Below are positions 8,344 to 17,622 of a stretch of 64,000 nucleotides of DNA, piece by piece. The DNA is from Streptomyces cyaneofuscatus. Its GTDB lineage: Bacteria > Actinomycetota > Actinomycetes > Streptomycetales > Streptomycetaceae. Within the stretch, counting starts at the first letter, position 1, and every line of letters starts with the position of its first letter. The stretch spans positions 186,001 through 250,000 of the forward strand of contig NZ_JOEM01000004.1 of NCBI RefSeq assembly GCF_000718135.1, read 5' to 3'. The position numbers and the translations under genes are program-made. Under the pieces are notes generated by a model. That model was not told the DNA's origin. It did no database searches and saw only the letters and a program-made list of their open reading frames with translations.

Positions 8344-9537
8344 TCAGGCGGACATCGGGCGCTGCACCCTGATCGACTGGAGCAGCCCGATCGCGACCCA
8401 GACGGCGAACATCGAGGACCCTCCGTAGGAGACGAAGGGCAGCGGCAGACCCGCCACCGGCATGATGCCGAGCGTCATGCCGATGTTCTCGAAGGACTGG
8501 AAGGCGAACCAGGCGATGATGCCGGCGGCGACGATCGTGCCGTACAGCTCGGTCGTCTCGCGGGCGATCCGGCAGGCGCGCCACAGGACGACACCGAGCA
8601 GGACGATGATCAGTCCGGCGCCGAGGAAGCCCAGCTCCTCACCGGCGACGGTGAAGACGAAGTCGGTCTGCTGCTCGGGGACGAACTGGCCGGTGGTCTG
8701 GGTGCCTTCGAAGAGCCCGGTGCCGGTGAGGCCGCCGGAGCCGATCGCGATGCGGGCCTGGTTGGTGTTGTAACCGACGCCGGCCGGGTCGAGCGCCGGG
8801 TTGGCGAAGGCGGCGAAGCGGGCGATCTGGTAGTCGTCGAGCAGCCCGAGCTGCCAGACCGACACGGCTCCGGCGGCTCCCGCGCCGAGCAGGCCGAAGA
8901 CCCAGCGGTTGGAGGCGCCGGAGGCCAGCAGGACGCCGAGGACGATCACGGCCATCACCATCACCGAGCCGAGGTCCGGCATCAGCATGACGACGGCCAT
9001 GGGGACGGCCGCGATGCCCAGCGCCTTGGCCACGGTCCGGTGGTCGGGGTGGGGCTGGTCGCCCGCGTCGACACGGGAGGCCAGCAGCATCGCCATGCCG
9101 AGGATGATGGTGATCTTGGTGAACTCGGAGGGCTGGATCGAGAAGCCGGCCGGGAGCTTGATCCACGCGTGGGCGCCGTTGACCGTGGTGCCGAGCGGGG
9201 TGAGGACGGCGGCGACGAGCAGCACCGAGATGCCGTAGAGGATCGGGACGGCCCCGCGCAGGGTGCGGTGGCCGAGCCAGATCGTGCCGATCATCAGGGC
9301 GAGGCCGATGCCGGTGTTGAGGGCGTGCCGGAGGAGGAAGAAGTACGGGTCGCCCTGGGTGAGGTGGTCGCGGTTGCGGGTCGCCGACCAGACGAGCAGC
9401 GAGCCGAGGAAGGAGAGCGCGAGCGCGGCTCCCAGCAGCGGCCAGTCCAGCCGCCGGGTCAAAGAGTCGCGGGCGGTCAGCTTGGCCCAGGAGCCCCGCT
9501 CGGGGGCGTAACGGGATACGGAGAAGCCACCTGCCAT
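8344..9537 (-). CDS. rodA: RodA, SEDS-family peptidoglycan glycosyltransferase
   Basis: Integral membrane polymerase of lipid II glycan strands in the elongation machinery, working with the class B penicillin-binding protein encoded just upstream. It has 397 residues, ten or so hydrophobic segments, and the SEDS signatures GFSIQPSEFTKI, SFENIGMTLGIMP and GLPLPFVSYGGSS. The ATG at 9537 overlaps the TGA stop of the pbp2 gene by one base (TGATG), so the two are translationally coupled. In Streptomyces this locus serves spore-wall and lateral-wall synthesis rather than tip growth (family knowledge). Confidence 0.96.
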   Translation of the reverse strand: MAGGFSVSRYAPERGSWAKLTARDSLTRRLDWPLLGAALALSFLGSLLVWSATRNRDHLTQGDPYFFLLRHALNTGIGLALMIGTIWLGHRTLRGAVPILYGISVLLVAAVLTPLGTTVNGAHAWIKLPAGFSIQPSEFTKITIILGMAMLLASRVDAGDQPHPDHRTVAKALGIAAVPMAVVMLMPDLGSVMVMAVIVLGVLLASGASNRWVFGLLGAGAAGAVSVWQLGLLDDYQIARFAAFANPALDPAGVGYNTNQARIAIGSGGLTGTGLFEGTQTTGQFVPEQQTDFVFTVAGEELGFLGAGLIIVLLGVVLWRACRIARETTELYGTIVAAGIIAWFAFQSFENIGMTLGIMPVAGLPLPFVSYGGSSMFAVWVAIGLLQSIRVQRPMSA

Positions 9538-11756
9538 CAGGGCCGCCTCCCGGTCATCGCGGGTGATCCGGTGAGTCCCGGCTGGCCCGGCGGCTGCGGC
9601 ACCAGGTTCTCCGGGTCCGCCTCCTGGCCTTCGGGCTGGGTCGGGACGGGGTTGTACGGCTTGATCTTCGGGGCGTGGATCGATCCGTCGGGCTGGACCT
9701 TCGGCAGCGCCTTCTGGGGCTTGGGCAGCAGGGCCTTCTTCACATCCTGGTTGCCCTCGGCGTCGAGGCCGTAGAGCGCGTCGTAGATCTTGCGGACGGC
9801 GGGCCCGGAGGCGCCGGAGCCGGTGCCGCCCTGGGAGATCGTCATGACGATGGTGAAGTCGTCGGTGTAGGTGGCGAACCACGAGGTGGTCTGCTTGCCG
9901 TACACCTGCGCGGTGCCGGTCTTGGCGCGCATCGGGATCTTGTCCTGCGGCCAGCCGCCGAACCGCCAGGCCGCCGTGCCGCCGGGCTCGACCACCGAGC
10001 GCAGGCCCTTGTCGAGGTCCTTGATGGTCTGCGCGTCGACGGGCAGCTTGCCGGTGGACTTGGGCTTGATCTCCTGGACCGACTTGCCGTCGGGGCTGAT
10101 CACGGCCTTGCCGACGGTGGGGGCGTGGAGGGTTCCGCCGTTGCTGATGGCGGCGTACGCGGTGGCCATCTGGATGGGGGTGACGAGGACGTCACCCTGG
10201 CCGATGGCGTAGTTGATGCTGTCGTAGGCCTTGAGCTGGTTGCCTTCGAGGCAGCTCTCGTACGCGATCTGCTGCACGTAGGTGCCGCCCTTCTTGCCCT
10301 CCTTGCACCAGGCGTCCTTGTTCGCCTTCCAGAAGTCCTGCTTCCACTGGCGGTCCGGGATGCGGCCCTTGACCTCGTTGGGCAGGTCGATGCCGGTCTC
10401 GGAGCCGAGGCCGAAGTCGCGGGCGGTGCGGTAGAACCAGTTCTTGGCGTCCTTCTTCGGCTTTATGCCGCCGTCCTTGGCCCATTCCTCGTGGCCGAGG
10501 CGGTAGAAGACGGTGTTGCACGAATACTTGAGCGCGTCGCCGAGGGTGATGGGGCCGTGCCCCTGGGACTCGAAGTTGGCGAAGGTCTGGCTGCCGAGAC
10601 TGTAGGAGCTGCTGCAGTTGTAGCGGTCGTTGAAGGCGTGGCCGCCGCGGACGGCGGCGCTCGCGGAGACCACCTTGAAGATGGATCCGGCGGGCGCCTG
10701 GCCCTGGATGCCCCGGTTCAGCAGCGGGTAGTTGGACTTCTTGCTGGTGAGCTTGGCGTACTGCTTGCCGGAGATGCCGCCGACCCAGTCGTTGGGGTCG
10801 TAGTCGGGCTGGGAGGCCATGGAGACGATGCGGCCCGTCCTGGACTCCATGACGACGACGGCGCCGGAGTCGGCCTCGTACTTGCGGCCGGTGATCTTGT
10901 CGGTCTCCTGGCGGACGGTCTTCATCGCCTGGGCGAGCTCGTACTCGGCCACCGCCTGGACGCGGGCGTCGAGGCTGGTGACGAGGTTGGAGCCGGGGAC
11001 CGCCGGGTCCTTCTCGGCCTCGCCCATGACGCGGCCGAGGTTGTCGACCTCGTAGCGGGTGACGCCCGCCTTGCCGCGCAGCTCCTTGTCGTACGTCCGC
11101 TCAAGTCCCGACCGGCCGACCTGGTCCGAGCGCAGGTAGGGCGAGGGGCCGTCCTGCGCCTTCTGGATCTCCTCGTCGGTGACGGGCGACAGATAGCCGA
11201 GCACCTGCGCGGTCCTCGCCTTGCCTGGTGCGGCGTAGCGGCGTACGGCGGTGGGTTCGGCGGTGATGCCGGGGAAGTCCTCGGCGCGTTCGCGGATCTG
11301 GAGGGCCTGCTGGGTGGTGGCCTCGTCGGTGACCGGGATCGGCTGGTAGGGCGAGCCGTTCCAGCAGGGCTGGGGGGTCTTGGAGTCGCAGAGGCGGACC
11401 TTGTCCCGGACGTCCTGGGGCTTCATGTCCAGGACGTCGGCCAGGCGGGTGAGGACGCCGACGCCGTCGTCCTTCATCTTCAGCAGCTCGGTGCGGCTGG
11501 CGGAGACGACGAGGCGGGTCTCGTTGTCGGCGAGCGGGACGCCGCGCGCGTCGAGGATCGAGCCGCGCACGGCGGGCTGGACGACCTGCTGGACGCCGTT
11601 GCCAGCCGCTTCGGCGGTGTACTCGTCGCCGTTGCGGATCTGCAGGTACCAGAGGCGGCCGCCGAGGGTGAGGAGCAGCGAGAAGACGAGGACCTGGATG
11701 ACGATGAGCCGGATCTGGACCCGCTGGGTCCGCCCGGTCTCGGGAATGTTGCTCAC
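9537..11756 (-). CDS. mrdA: Penicillin-binding protein 2 (class B transpeptidase)
   Basis: Transpeptidase cross-linking peptidoglycan, partner of RodA. It has 739 residues: a short cytosolic N-terminus, one membrane helix at about 14-34 (RLIVIQVLVFSLLLTLGG), a dimerisation domain, then the transpeptidase domain. The active-site motifs are intact: SIFK (Ser about 358, Lys 361), SCN (about 412-414) and KTG (about 612-614). An insertion around residues 436-510 contains several cysteines and lysines. The C-terminus is Pro/Gly-rich. It is the fourth gene of the mreB-mreC-mreD-pbp2-rodA cluster, 34 bp after mreD. Confidence 0.96.
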   Translation of the reverse strand: MSNIPETGRTQRVQIRLIVIQVLVFSLLLTLGGRLWYLQIRNGDEYTAEAAGNGVQQVVQPAVRGSILDARGVPLADNETRLVVSASRTELLKMKDDGVGVLTRLADVLDMKPQDVRDKVRLCDSKTPQPCWNGSPYQPIPVTDEATTQQALQIRERAEDFPGITAEPTAVRRYAAPGKARTAQVLGYLSPVTDEEIQKAQDGPSPYLRSDQVGRSGLERTYDKELRGKAGVTRYEVDNLGRVMGEAEKDPAVPGSNLVTSLDARVQAVAEYELAQAMKTVRQETDKITGRKYEADSGAVVVMESRTGRIVSMASQPDYDPNDWVGGISGKQYAKLTSKKSNYPLLNRGIQGQAPAGSIFKVVSASAAVRGGHAFNDRYNCSSSYSLGSQTFANFESQGHGPITLGDALKYSCNTVFYRLGHEEWAKDGGIKPKKDAKNWFYRTARDFGLGSETGIDLPNEVKGRIPDRQWKQDFWKANKDAWCKEGKKGGTYVQQIAYESCLEGNQLKAYDSINYAIGQGDVLVTPIQMATAYAAISNGGTLHAPTVGKAVISPDGKSVQEIKPKSTGKLPVDAQTIKDLDKGLRSVVEPGGTAAWRFGGWPQDKIPMRAKTGTAQVYGKQTTSWFATYTDDFTIVMTISQGGTGSGASGPAVRKIYDALYGLDAEGNQDVKKALLPKPQKALPKVQPDGSIHAPKIKPYNPVPTQPEGQEADPENLVPQPPGQPGLTGSPAMTGRRP

Positions 11757-11790
11757 TGGGTGCCCCCGGTGTCCTTGACCATGGACGGCT

Positions 11791-12456
11791 TCACAGTCGC
11801 TTGACCCCCTTGATGCGGCCCGCGCGGGCGGCCCGGTTGCGGGCGGCCTTCGCGCGCAGGCCGCCGCGCTGGTTGCCGATGCGCAGCCCGGTGCCGGAGG
11901 CGAGCCAGCCCGCGGCGACGTCGTTGCTGCCGCCGGACGCCTCGGAGAGCGGGTCGTTCTCGGTACGTCTGGCCAGGGCCATGATCAGCGGTACGACGAA
12001 GGGGGCCAGCAGCAGGTCGTAGAGCGCGGCGGTGAACAGCAGGCTGCCCAGGCCCACATGGCGGGCGGCCGTGTCACCGACGAGGGCGCCGACGCCCGCG
12101 TAGAGCAGGGTCGAGCCGAGTGCGGCGGCGACCACCACGGCCATCGGGGCGAAGGCCGACTTGAGCTGCCCGTTCTCCGGCCGGGCGAGGCCCGCGAGGT
12201 AGCCGATGACGCAGAGCACCAGGGCGTAGCGCCCGGCGGCGTGGTCGGCGGGGGGTGCGAGGTCCGCGAGGAGGCCGGCGCCGAAGCCGATGAACGCGCC
12301 GCTGACGGGCCCGTACACGAAGGCGAGTCCGAGCACGGTGAGCAGCAGCAGGTCGGGGACGGCGCCGGGGAGCTGGAGGCGGGCCAGGACGGTCACCTGG
12401 ACGACGAGGGCGACGACGACCAGGGCGGTGGAGAGCAGAGTCCGGTTGAGGCGCAT
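11791..12456 (-). CDS. mreD: Rod shape-determining protein MreD
   Basis: Membrane protein of 221 residues with about five hydrophobic segments in the first 165 residues (TALVVVALVVQVTVLARL, LLLTVLGLAFVYG, GAFIGFGAGLLADLAPP, a family hallmark) and a basic Arg/Ala/Gly cytosolic tail. It links MreC to the elongation complex. It starts 11 bp after the mreC stop, as in a polycistronic operon. Confidence 0.93.
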   Translation of the reverse strand: MRLNRTLLSTALVVVALVVQVTVLARLQLPGAVPDLLLLTVLGLAFVYGPVSGAFIGFGAGLLADLAPPADHAAGRYALVLCVIGYLAGLARPENGQLKSAFAPMAVVVAAALGSTLLYAGVGALVGDTAARHVGLGSLLFTAALYDLLLAPFVVPLIMALARRTENDPLSEASGGSNDVAAGWLASGTGLRIGNQRGGLRAKAARNRAARAGRIKGVKRL

Positions 12457-12467
12457 GGGGGTCAGCT

Positions 12468-13538
12468 CTACTCCTGGTCGTTTGCCGCGTTGTCGGGTTG
12501 CTGGCCGCCCGGTTGCTGGGCGTTGCCCTGCTGGTTGCCTGCCGCGTCGCCGGCTGCCGCGCCGTCGCCCGCGTTCTCGTTGATGTTGCCGACGACCTTG
12601 CCCGAGCCGTCGACGAGGTCGCCGTTGGGCTGGACGGTGACGGTGACCGTGGGGGTGGGCTTGGGCTTCGCCTTGACGGGCGCCTTGGGCAGGACCGTGT
12701 CGCGCGGGTCCTGGCGGGGGGCCTGGACGACGACGCCGACGATGTCGAGCTTGGTGAACCCGACGTACGGCTTCACGTAGACGGTCCGGGTCAGCGCGCC
12801 GCCCGAGGGGTCGACGCGGACGACCTCGCCGACGGGGACGCCGGGCACGAAGGGCTTGTCCTTGCTGGAGCCGAAGGTGACGAGCCGGTCGCCCGCCTTC
12901 ACCTTGGCCTTGCCGTTGAGGAACTGGACCGAGAGCGGGCGGGAGCCCTGGCCGGTGGCGAAGCCGAGCTCGTCGGTCTTCTCCATCCGGGTGCCGACGG
13001 TGAAGTCCGGGTCGTTGGCGAGCAGGACCGTCGCGGTGCTCGGGCCGACGGTGGTGACCCGCCCGACCAGCCCCTCACCGTTGAGTACGGTCATGTCGCG
13101 GCGGATGCCGTCGTTGGCCCCGGCGTCGATGGTGATCGTCCAGGAGAAGCCCTGGGCCGCTCCTATGGCGATGACCTCGGCGCCCTTGATGCCGTACTGA
13201 CCGGCGCCCGCGTTCTTCAGCATGGCGTCGAGCTGGCGGACGCGGCTGTTGGTGCGGTCGTCGCTGCCGAGCTTCGCCTTCAGCGCGGCGTTCTCCTGCT
13301 CCAGGGCTGAGATCCGGTCGTGGCGCTTGCCGGAGTCCCGTACCGCCCCTATGGCGTTGCCCACCGGGTCGACCGCCGTCGCGACGCCGTTCTCGATCGG
13401 CCCGAAGACGGTGGCCGCGGCCTGCCGTGCGCCGTCGACCGGTGACTCCTCGCCGCCTCGGATATCCACCGTGATCAGGGCGAATGCGATGGCGATCAGC
13501 AGCACCAGGAGCAGCCGGCTCTCTCGTGTGTCCCTCAC
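12468..13538 (-). CDS. mreC: Rod shape-determining protein MreC
   Basis: Bitopic membrane protein of 356 residues organising elongation enzymes outside the membrane. One N-terminal helix (LLLVLLIAIAFALITVDIRGG) is followed by a coiled-coil segment (RISALEQENAALKAKLG) and beta domains to about residue 285. The C-terminus is low complexity (Pro/Lys, then Asn/Gln/Gly). GTG at 13538 gives VRDTRESRLLL, the usual beginning. A GTG at 13610 would add 24 atypical residues and is not preferred. It is separated from mreB by 171 bp containing an AT-richer patch (13621-13660) that could hold a secondary promoter. Confidence 0.93.
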   Translation of the reverse strand: MRDTRESRLLLVLLIAIAFALITVDIRGGEESPVDGARQAAATVFGPIENGVATAVDPVGNAIGAVRDSGKRHDRISALEQENAALKAKLGSDDRTNSRVRQLDAMLKNAGAGQYGIKGAEVIAIGAAQGFSWTITIDAGANDGIRRDMTVLNGEGLVGRVTTVGPSTATVLLANDPDFTVGTRMEKTDELGFATGQGSRPLSVQFLNGKAKVKAGDRLVTFGSSKDKPFVPGVPVGEVVRVDPSGGALTRTVYVKPYVGFTKLDIVGVVVQAPRQDPRDTVLPKAPVKAKPKPTPTVTVTVQPNGDLVDGSGKVVGNINENAGDGAAAGDAAGNQQGNAQQPGGQQPDNAANDQE

Positions 13539-13709
13539 GTGCGGCGGCCGTGCCTTCCTCGTCGGAATGTTCGTGCCTGTGTGTGTACGTGGCTGTCCGT
13601 GCGTCAGCACCTGCGTACTTCAGTACGTGTACAGCAACGATCTATATCAACGATCCGGCGGGCGGAGCCGCAGCGTCGGCGCGCCGGATCGGGTGATGTT
13701 CCGGCTGTC

Positions 13710-14729
13710 CTACCGGCGGGGCTGGGCGTCCAGCACCTGCTGGAGCGCCTCGAACTCCTCGACGCACTTGCCGGAGCCGAGCGCCACGGAGTCCAGCGGG
13801 TCCTCGGCGATGTGGATCGGCATGCCCGTCTCGTGGCGCAGCCGCTCGTCCAGACCGCGCAGCAGCGCGCCGCCGCCGGTGAGGACGATGCCGCGGTCCA
13901 TGATGTCGCCGGAGAGCTCGGGCGGGCACTTGTCGAGCGTCGTCTTCACGGCGTCGACGATCGCGTTGACCGGCTCCTCGATGGCCTTGCGGACCTCGGC
14001 GGCCGAGATGACGACCGTCTTGGGCAGCCCGGAGACCAGGTCCCGGCCACGGATCTCGGTGTGCTCGTCCTTTTCCAGGTCGAACGCGGAACCGATCGTG
14101 ATCTTGATCTGTTCGGCGGTCCGCTCACCGAGGAGGAGCGAGTACTCCTTCTTGATGTGCTGGATGATCGCGTTGTCCAGCTCGTCACCGGCGGTCCGGA
14201 TCGACTGGGCAGTGACGATTCCGCCGAGCGAGATCACCGCGACCTCGGTGGTGCCGCCACCGATGTCGACGACCATGTTGCCCGTGGCCTCGTGGACCGG
14301 CAGGCCGGAGCCGATGGCCGCGGCCATGGGCTCCTCGATGATGTGCACCTGGCGCGCGCCGGCCTGCGTCGACGCCTCGATGACGGCGCGGCGCTCGACC
14401 CCGGTGATACCGGAGGGCACGCAGACGACGACCCGGGGGCGGGCCAGGTAGCGACGCTTGTGGATCTTGAGGATGAAGTAGCGGAGCATCCGCTCCGTGA
14501 TCTCGAAGTCGGCGATGACGCCGTCCTTCAGGGGCCGCACGGCAACGATGTTGCCCGGCGTGCGCCCGATCATCTTCTTGGCCTCGGAGCCGACCGCCAG
14601 GATTCCGCCGGTGTTGGTGTTGATGGCCACGACGGACGGCTCGTTCAGGACGATGCCGCGCCCCCTGACGTACACCAGCGTGTTGGCAGTCCCGAGGTCG
14701 ATAGCCATGTCACGGCCGATGAACGACAT
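13710..14729 (-). CDS. mreB: Rod shape-determining protein MreB (actin homologue)
   Basis: Bacterial actin of 339 residues that polymerises under the membrane and directs wall synthesis; in Streptomyces it acts mainly during sporulation. The ATP-binding motifs are intact: [11 protein letters not shown] near the start, [16 protein letters not shown] in the middle, and [15 protein letters not shown] near the end. The start is ATG at 14729, preceded by AAGGGGAA at good spacing. An in-frame ATG seven codons earlier (14750) lacks such a site. First gene of the mre cluster. Confidence 0.96.
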   Translation of the reverse strand: MSFIGRDMAIDLGTANTLVYVRGRGIVLNEPSVVAINTNTGGILAVGSEAKKMIGRTPGNIVAVRPLKDGVIADFEITERMLRYFILKIHKRRYLARPRVVVCVPSGITGVERRAVIEASTQAGARQVHIIEEPMAAAIGSGLPVHEATGNMVVDIGGGTTEVAVISLGGIVTAQSIRTAGDELDNAIIQHIKKEYSLLLGERTAEQIKITIGSAFDLEKDEHTEIRGRDLVSGLPKTVVISAAEVRKAIEEPVNAIVDAVKTTLDKCPPELSGDIMDRGIVLTGGGALLRGLDERLRHETGMPIHIAEDPLDSVALGSGKCVEEFEALQQVLDAQPRR

Positions 14730-14961
14730 TGAGTTCCCCTTGTTCCCCATGAGGATGCGTCGGGCCTTCCCAGGTAGCGAAGATGGCTTGTTCTGGTAGG
14801 CGAGGTTGGCGCTGCGGGCGTGGAAGCTTCCATCGTAGTGCCGTATGCACGGACACAGCGCGAGGGTCCTTCGCCGGTGTAGGCGGAACGGCTGCCCGTT
14901 CTACCCATGGTGACGTTACGTCGGAGGGATGCGTTCCCGCGATCCCAAACCCTATGCCGAA

Positions 14962-14987
14962 GGGCGACCGAATTACTTCGGTCGCCC
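14962..14987 (-). terminator. Terminator after ndk
   Basis: Perfect 11-bp stem (GGGCGACCGAA, loop TTAC, complement) about 31 bp past the ndk stop. It divides ndk from the mreB promoter region. The rest of the 14730-15017 gap holds no gene that I can support. Confidence 0.8.
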
Positions 14988-15017
14988 CAGGCAAGCAGCG
15001 CTGTTTGGCCGATCGGG

Positions 15018-15431
15018 TCAGGAAAGTCCCGGAAAGAAAAGCTTCAGTTCTCGCTCTGCGGACTCCTGCGAGTCCGAGGCGTGGATGAGGTTCTCCCGGG
15101 TGATCGTGCCGAAGTCACCACGGATCGACCCGGGCGCGGCGGCGATCGGGTCGGTGGGGCCGGCGAGGGCACGGATGCCCTCGATCACCCGCTCACCTTC
15201 GGCCACCAGGGCGACGACCGGGCCGGAGGCCATGAACTCCATGAGCGGCTCGTAGAACGGGCGGCCCTTGTGCTCCCCGTAGTGCTGCTCCAGCGTGTCG
15301 TGGTCCAGGGTGCGCAGCTCCAGCGCGGTGATCCGCCACTCCGCCTTGCGCTCGATCCGGCCGACGATCTCGCCGATCAGGCCGCGACGGACCGCGTCGG
15401 GCTTGAGCAGGACGAGGGTGCGCTGAGTCAT
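15018..15431 (-). CDS. ndk: Nucleoside diphosphate kinase
   Basis: Transfers the terminal phosphate of NTPs to NDPs through a phosphohistidine. It has 137 residues, the standard length. The active-site motif NLIHASDS places the phosphorylated histidine at about residue 117, and the nucleotide-binding features KPDAVRRGLIG and GPTDP are present. ATG at 15431 is preceded by AAGGAG. It is a single-gene unit bounded by its own terminator. Confidence 0.97.
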   Translation of the reverse strand: MTQRTLVLLKPDAVRRGLIGEIVGRIERKAEWRITALELRTLDHDTLEQHYGEHKGRPFYEPLMEFMASGPVVALVAEGERVIEGIRALAGPTDPIAAAPGSIRGDFGTITRENLIHASDSQESAERELKLFFPGLS

Positions 15432-15573
15432 GTGCGGCTCCTTGCAGACACTACGGGTGCGGTGAGGCGAGATTACAGGGATACGGGGAGGGGTCTGCGC
15501 CCGGGTTCACTCAGGGTCACCTTCGGGCCCGGTGCCTGGGTTCACCTTCGGACCCCGGGCACCCGACGTCAGG

Positions 15574-15954
15574 TCAGGCCGTGGCCCCGCCGGCCTCCTG
15601 CTGGGCCTGCTGCTCCCGCTGGTCCTGCTGGTCCGCCCAGCGGGCCTTGGCCTCGTCGATCTTGCGGCCGTAGTGGATGGAGGCCCACCACAGTCCGCCG
15701 AAGACCAGGCCGAGGATGAACATCATCGGGACCACGAAGCCGCTGAGGACCAGCGCGACCTGGAGCGCCCAGCCGAGCTGGACGCCGCCGGGCCGGCCGA
15801 GCATCCCGCAGAGCAGCAGGGACAGCACCATGCCGGCGCCGCAGACCGTCCAGACCGTGGCCTGGGAGACGTCGTCCAGCTTCATCGCGACGAGTCCGGC
15901 GAAGCCGATCACGAAGAACTCACCGAGCAGCGTCGAGGCGCAGAGCGTACGCAT
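15574..15954 (-). CDS. DUF4233 domain-containing membrane protein
   Basis: Protein of 126 residues with about four hydrophobic segments (EFFVIGFAGLVAMKL, TVWTVCGAGMVLSLLLCGML, LGWALQVALVLSGFVVPMMFILGLVFGGLWWA) and a Gln-rich cytosolic tail. The DUF4233 family is found directly after folC in actinobacteria; its function is unknown. It begins 7 bp after the folC stop, so it is co-transcribed. Confidence 0.88.
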   Translation of the reverse strand: MRTLCASTLLGEFFVIGFAGLVAMKLDDVSQATVWTVCGAGMVLSLLLCGMLGRPGGVQLGWALQVALVLSGFVVPMMFILGLVFGGLWWASIHYGRKIDEAKARWADQQDQREQQAQQEAGGATA

Positions 15955-15961
15955 CCGGGAC

Positions 15962-17485
15962 TCAGCCCCTTCCCAGGAGCAGCCGGGCCTCGCCGACCGT
16001 GATCACCGACCCGGTCACCAGGACCCCGGCGCCCGCGTACTCGTCGTCCTCCTCGGCCAGCGTGATCGCCGCCTCCAGCGCGTCGTCGAGTCGCGGTTCG
16101 ACCTGGACCCGGTCGTCGCCGAAGACCTCGACGGCGATGGCGGCCAGCTCGTCCGCGTCCATCGCGCGGTCGGTGGAGTTCTGCGTGACGACGACCTCGG
16201 CGAAGATCGGCTCGAAGGCCTCCAGGAGCCCGCGCACGTCCTTGTCACCGCTGGTGCCGACCACGCCGATGAGCCGGGAGAAGCTGAACGCCTCGGAGAT
16301 CCCGTCCGCCGCGGCCCGGGCTCCCGCCGGGTTGTGGGCGGCGTCCAGGACGACGGTCGGGCTGGAGCGCACGACCTCCAGCCGGCCGGGCGAGATCACC
16401 GCGGCGAACGCCTTGCGGATCGCGTCGATGTCGAGCGAGCGGGCCTGCTCGGCGCCGATGCCGAAGAACGCCTCGACGGCGGAGAGCGCCACCGCTGCGT
16501 TGTGCGCCTGGTGGGCCCCGTACAGCGGGAGGAAGATGTCCTCGTACTCACCGCCGAGCCCGCGCAGGGTGAGCAGCTGCCCGCCGACGGCGACCTCGCG
16601 GGAGGTGACGCCGAACTCCATGCCCTCGCGGGCCACGGTGGCGTCCACCTCGACGGCCTTCTTCAGCATCACCTGCGCCGCGTCCACCGGCTGCTGGGCC
16701 AGGATGACCGTGGCGCCCTGCTTGATGACACCGGACTTCTCCCCGGCGATCTCGGCGGGCGTGGTGCCGAGGCGGTCGGTGTGGTCCAGCGAGATCGGGG
16801 TGACGACGGCGACGGTGGAGTCGATGACGTTGGTGGCGTCCCAGGTGCCGCCCATGCCGACCTCGACGACCGCCACATCGACGGGCGCGTCGGCGAAGGC
16901 CGCGTACGCCATGCCGGTGAGCACCTCGAAGAAGGAGAGCCGGTAGGGCTGCTGGGCGTCGACCATCTCGACGTACGGCTTGATGTCCTCGTACGTCTCG
17001 ATGAACCGCTCGGGCTCGATCGGGGAGCCGTCCAGGCTGATCCGCTCGGTGATCGACTGGACGTGCGGCGAGGTGTAGCGGCCGGTGCGCAGCTCGAACG
17101 CGTTGAGCAGGGCCTCGATCATGCGGGCCGTGGAGGTCTTGCCGTTGGTCCCCGTAATGTGGATCGAGGGGTAGGCGCGCTGCGGCTCGCCGAGCACGTC
17201 CATCAGGGCGGCGATGCGCGTGACGGAGGGCTCCAGCTTGGTCTCGCCCCAGCGTCCGGCGAGCTCCTGCTCCACCGCGCGGAGCGCCTGGTCGGTCTCG
17301 GGGTCGGTGGGTCGGGCGGGGACCGCTTCGCCCTGGGGGGAACCCGCGTAGGTGCGCAGGGTGCGGCTCCCGGCTTCGATCACCGCCAGGTCGGGGTCGC
17401 GCTGGGTCTCTTCGCCGACGATCTCCTCGAAGGTGTCGTCGGGCTGGGACGCGTCGTGCCGGTCTGAAGGGCGGGGCTCACTCAC
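15962..17485 (-). CDS. folC: Bifunctional folylpolyglutamate synthase / dihydrofolate synthase
   Basis: Adds glutamate to dihydropteroate and extends folate polyglutamate tails, using ATP. It has 507 residues from GTG at 17485, which gives VSEPRPSDRHDASQPDD. The ATP-binding P-loop HITGTNGKTSTARM lies near residue 155, followed by HVQSITERISLDG and VVEVGMGGTWDATN, all Mur-ligase/FolC features. An acidic extension of about 90 residues precedes the catalytic core, as in other Streptomyces FolC. The start is uncertain: neither GTG 17485 nor ATG 17515 has a clear ribosome-binding site. Upstream valS is closed by a terminator (17570-17609). Confidence 0.93.
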   Translation of the reverse strand: MSEPRPSDRHDASQPDDTFEEIVGEETQRDPDLAVIEAGSRTLRTYAGSPQGEAVPARPTDPETDQALRAVEQELAGRWGETKLEPSVTRIAALMDVLGEPQRAYPSIHITGTNGKTSTARMIEALLNAFELRTGRYTSPHVQSITERISLDGSPIEPERFIETYEDIKPYVEMVDAQQPYRLSFFEVLTGMAYAAFADAPVDVAVVEVGMGGTWDATNVIDSTVAVVTPISLDHTDRLGTTPAEIAGEKSGVIKQGATVILAQQPVDAAQVMLKKAVEVDATVAREGMEFGVTSREVAVGGQLLTLRGLGGEYEDIFLPLYGAHQAHNAAVALSAVEAFFGIGAEQARSLDIDAIRKAFAAVISPGRLEVVRSSPTVVLDAAHNPAGARAAADGISEAFSFSRLIGVVGTSGDKDVRGLLEAFEPIFAEVVVTQNSTDRAMDADELAAIAVEVFGDDRVQVEPRLDDALEAAITLAEEDDEYAGAGVLVTGSVITVGEARLLLGRG

Positions 17486-17569
17486 GGGGCCCAGTCTACG
17501 GATGGGCGCCGACATCGCGCGCAGCGCCCGGGCGGAGTGCGCAGCGGCGGGGATCGCAGTGCGTACGGC

Positions 17570-17609
17570 GAAGCCCCCGCCTCCCGGTCGGTCGGGGTGC
17601 GGGGGCTTC
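17570..17609 (-). terminator. Terminator after valS
   Basis: Perfect 11-bp inverted repeat GAAGCCCCCGC / GCGGGGGCTTC with an 18-nt loop, immediately after the valS stop on the minus strand. Confidence 0.75.
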
Positions 17610-17622
17610 ACCGGTCAGCACA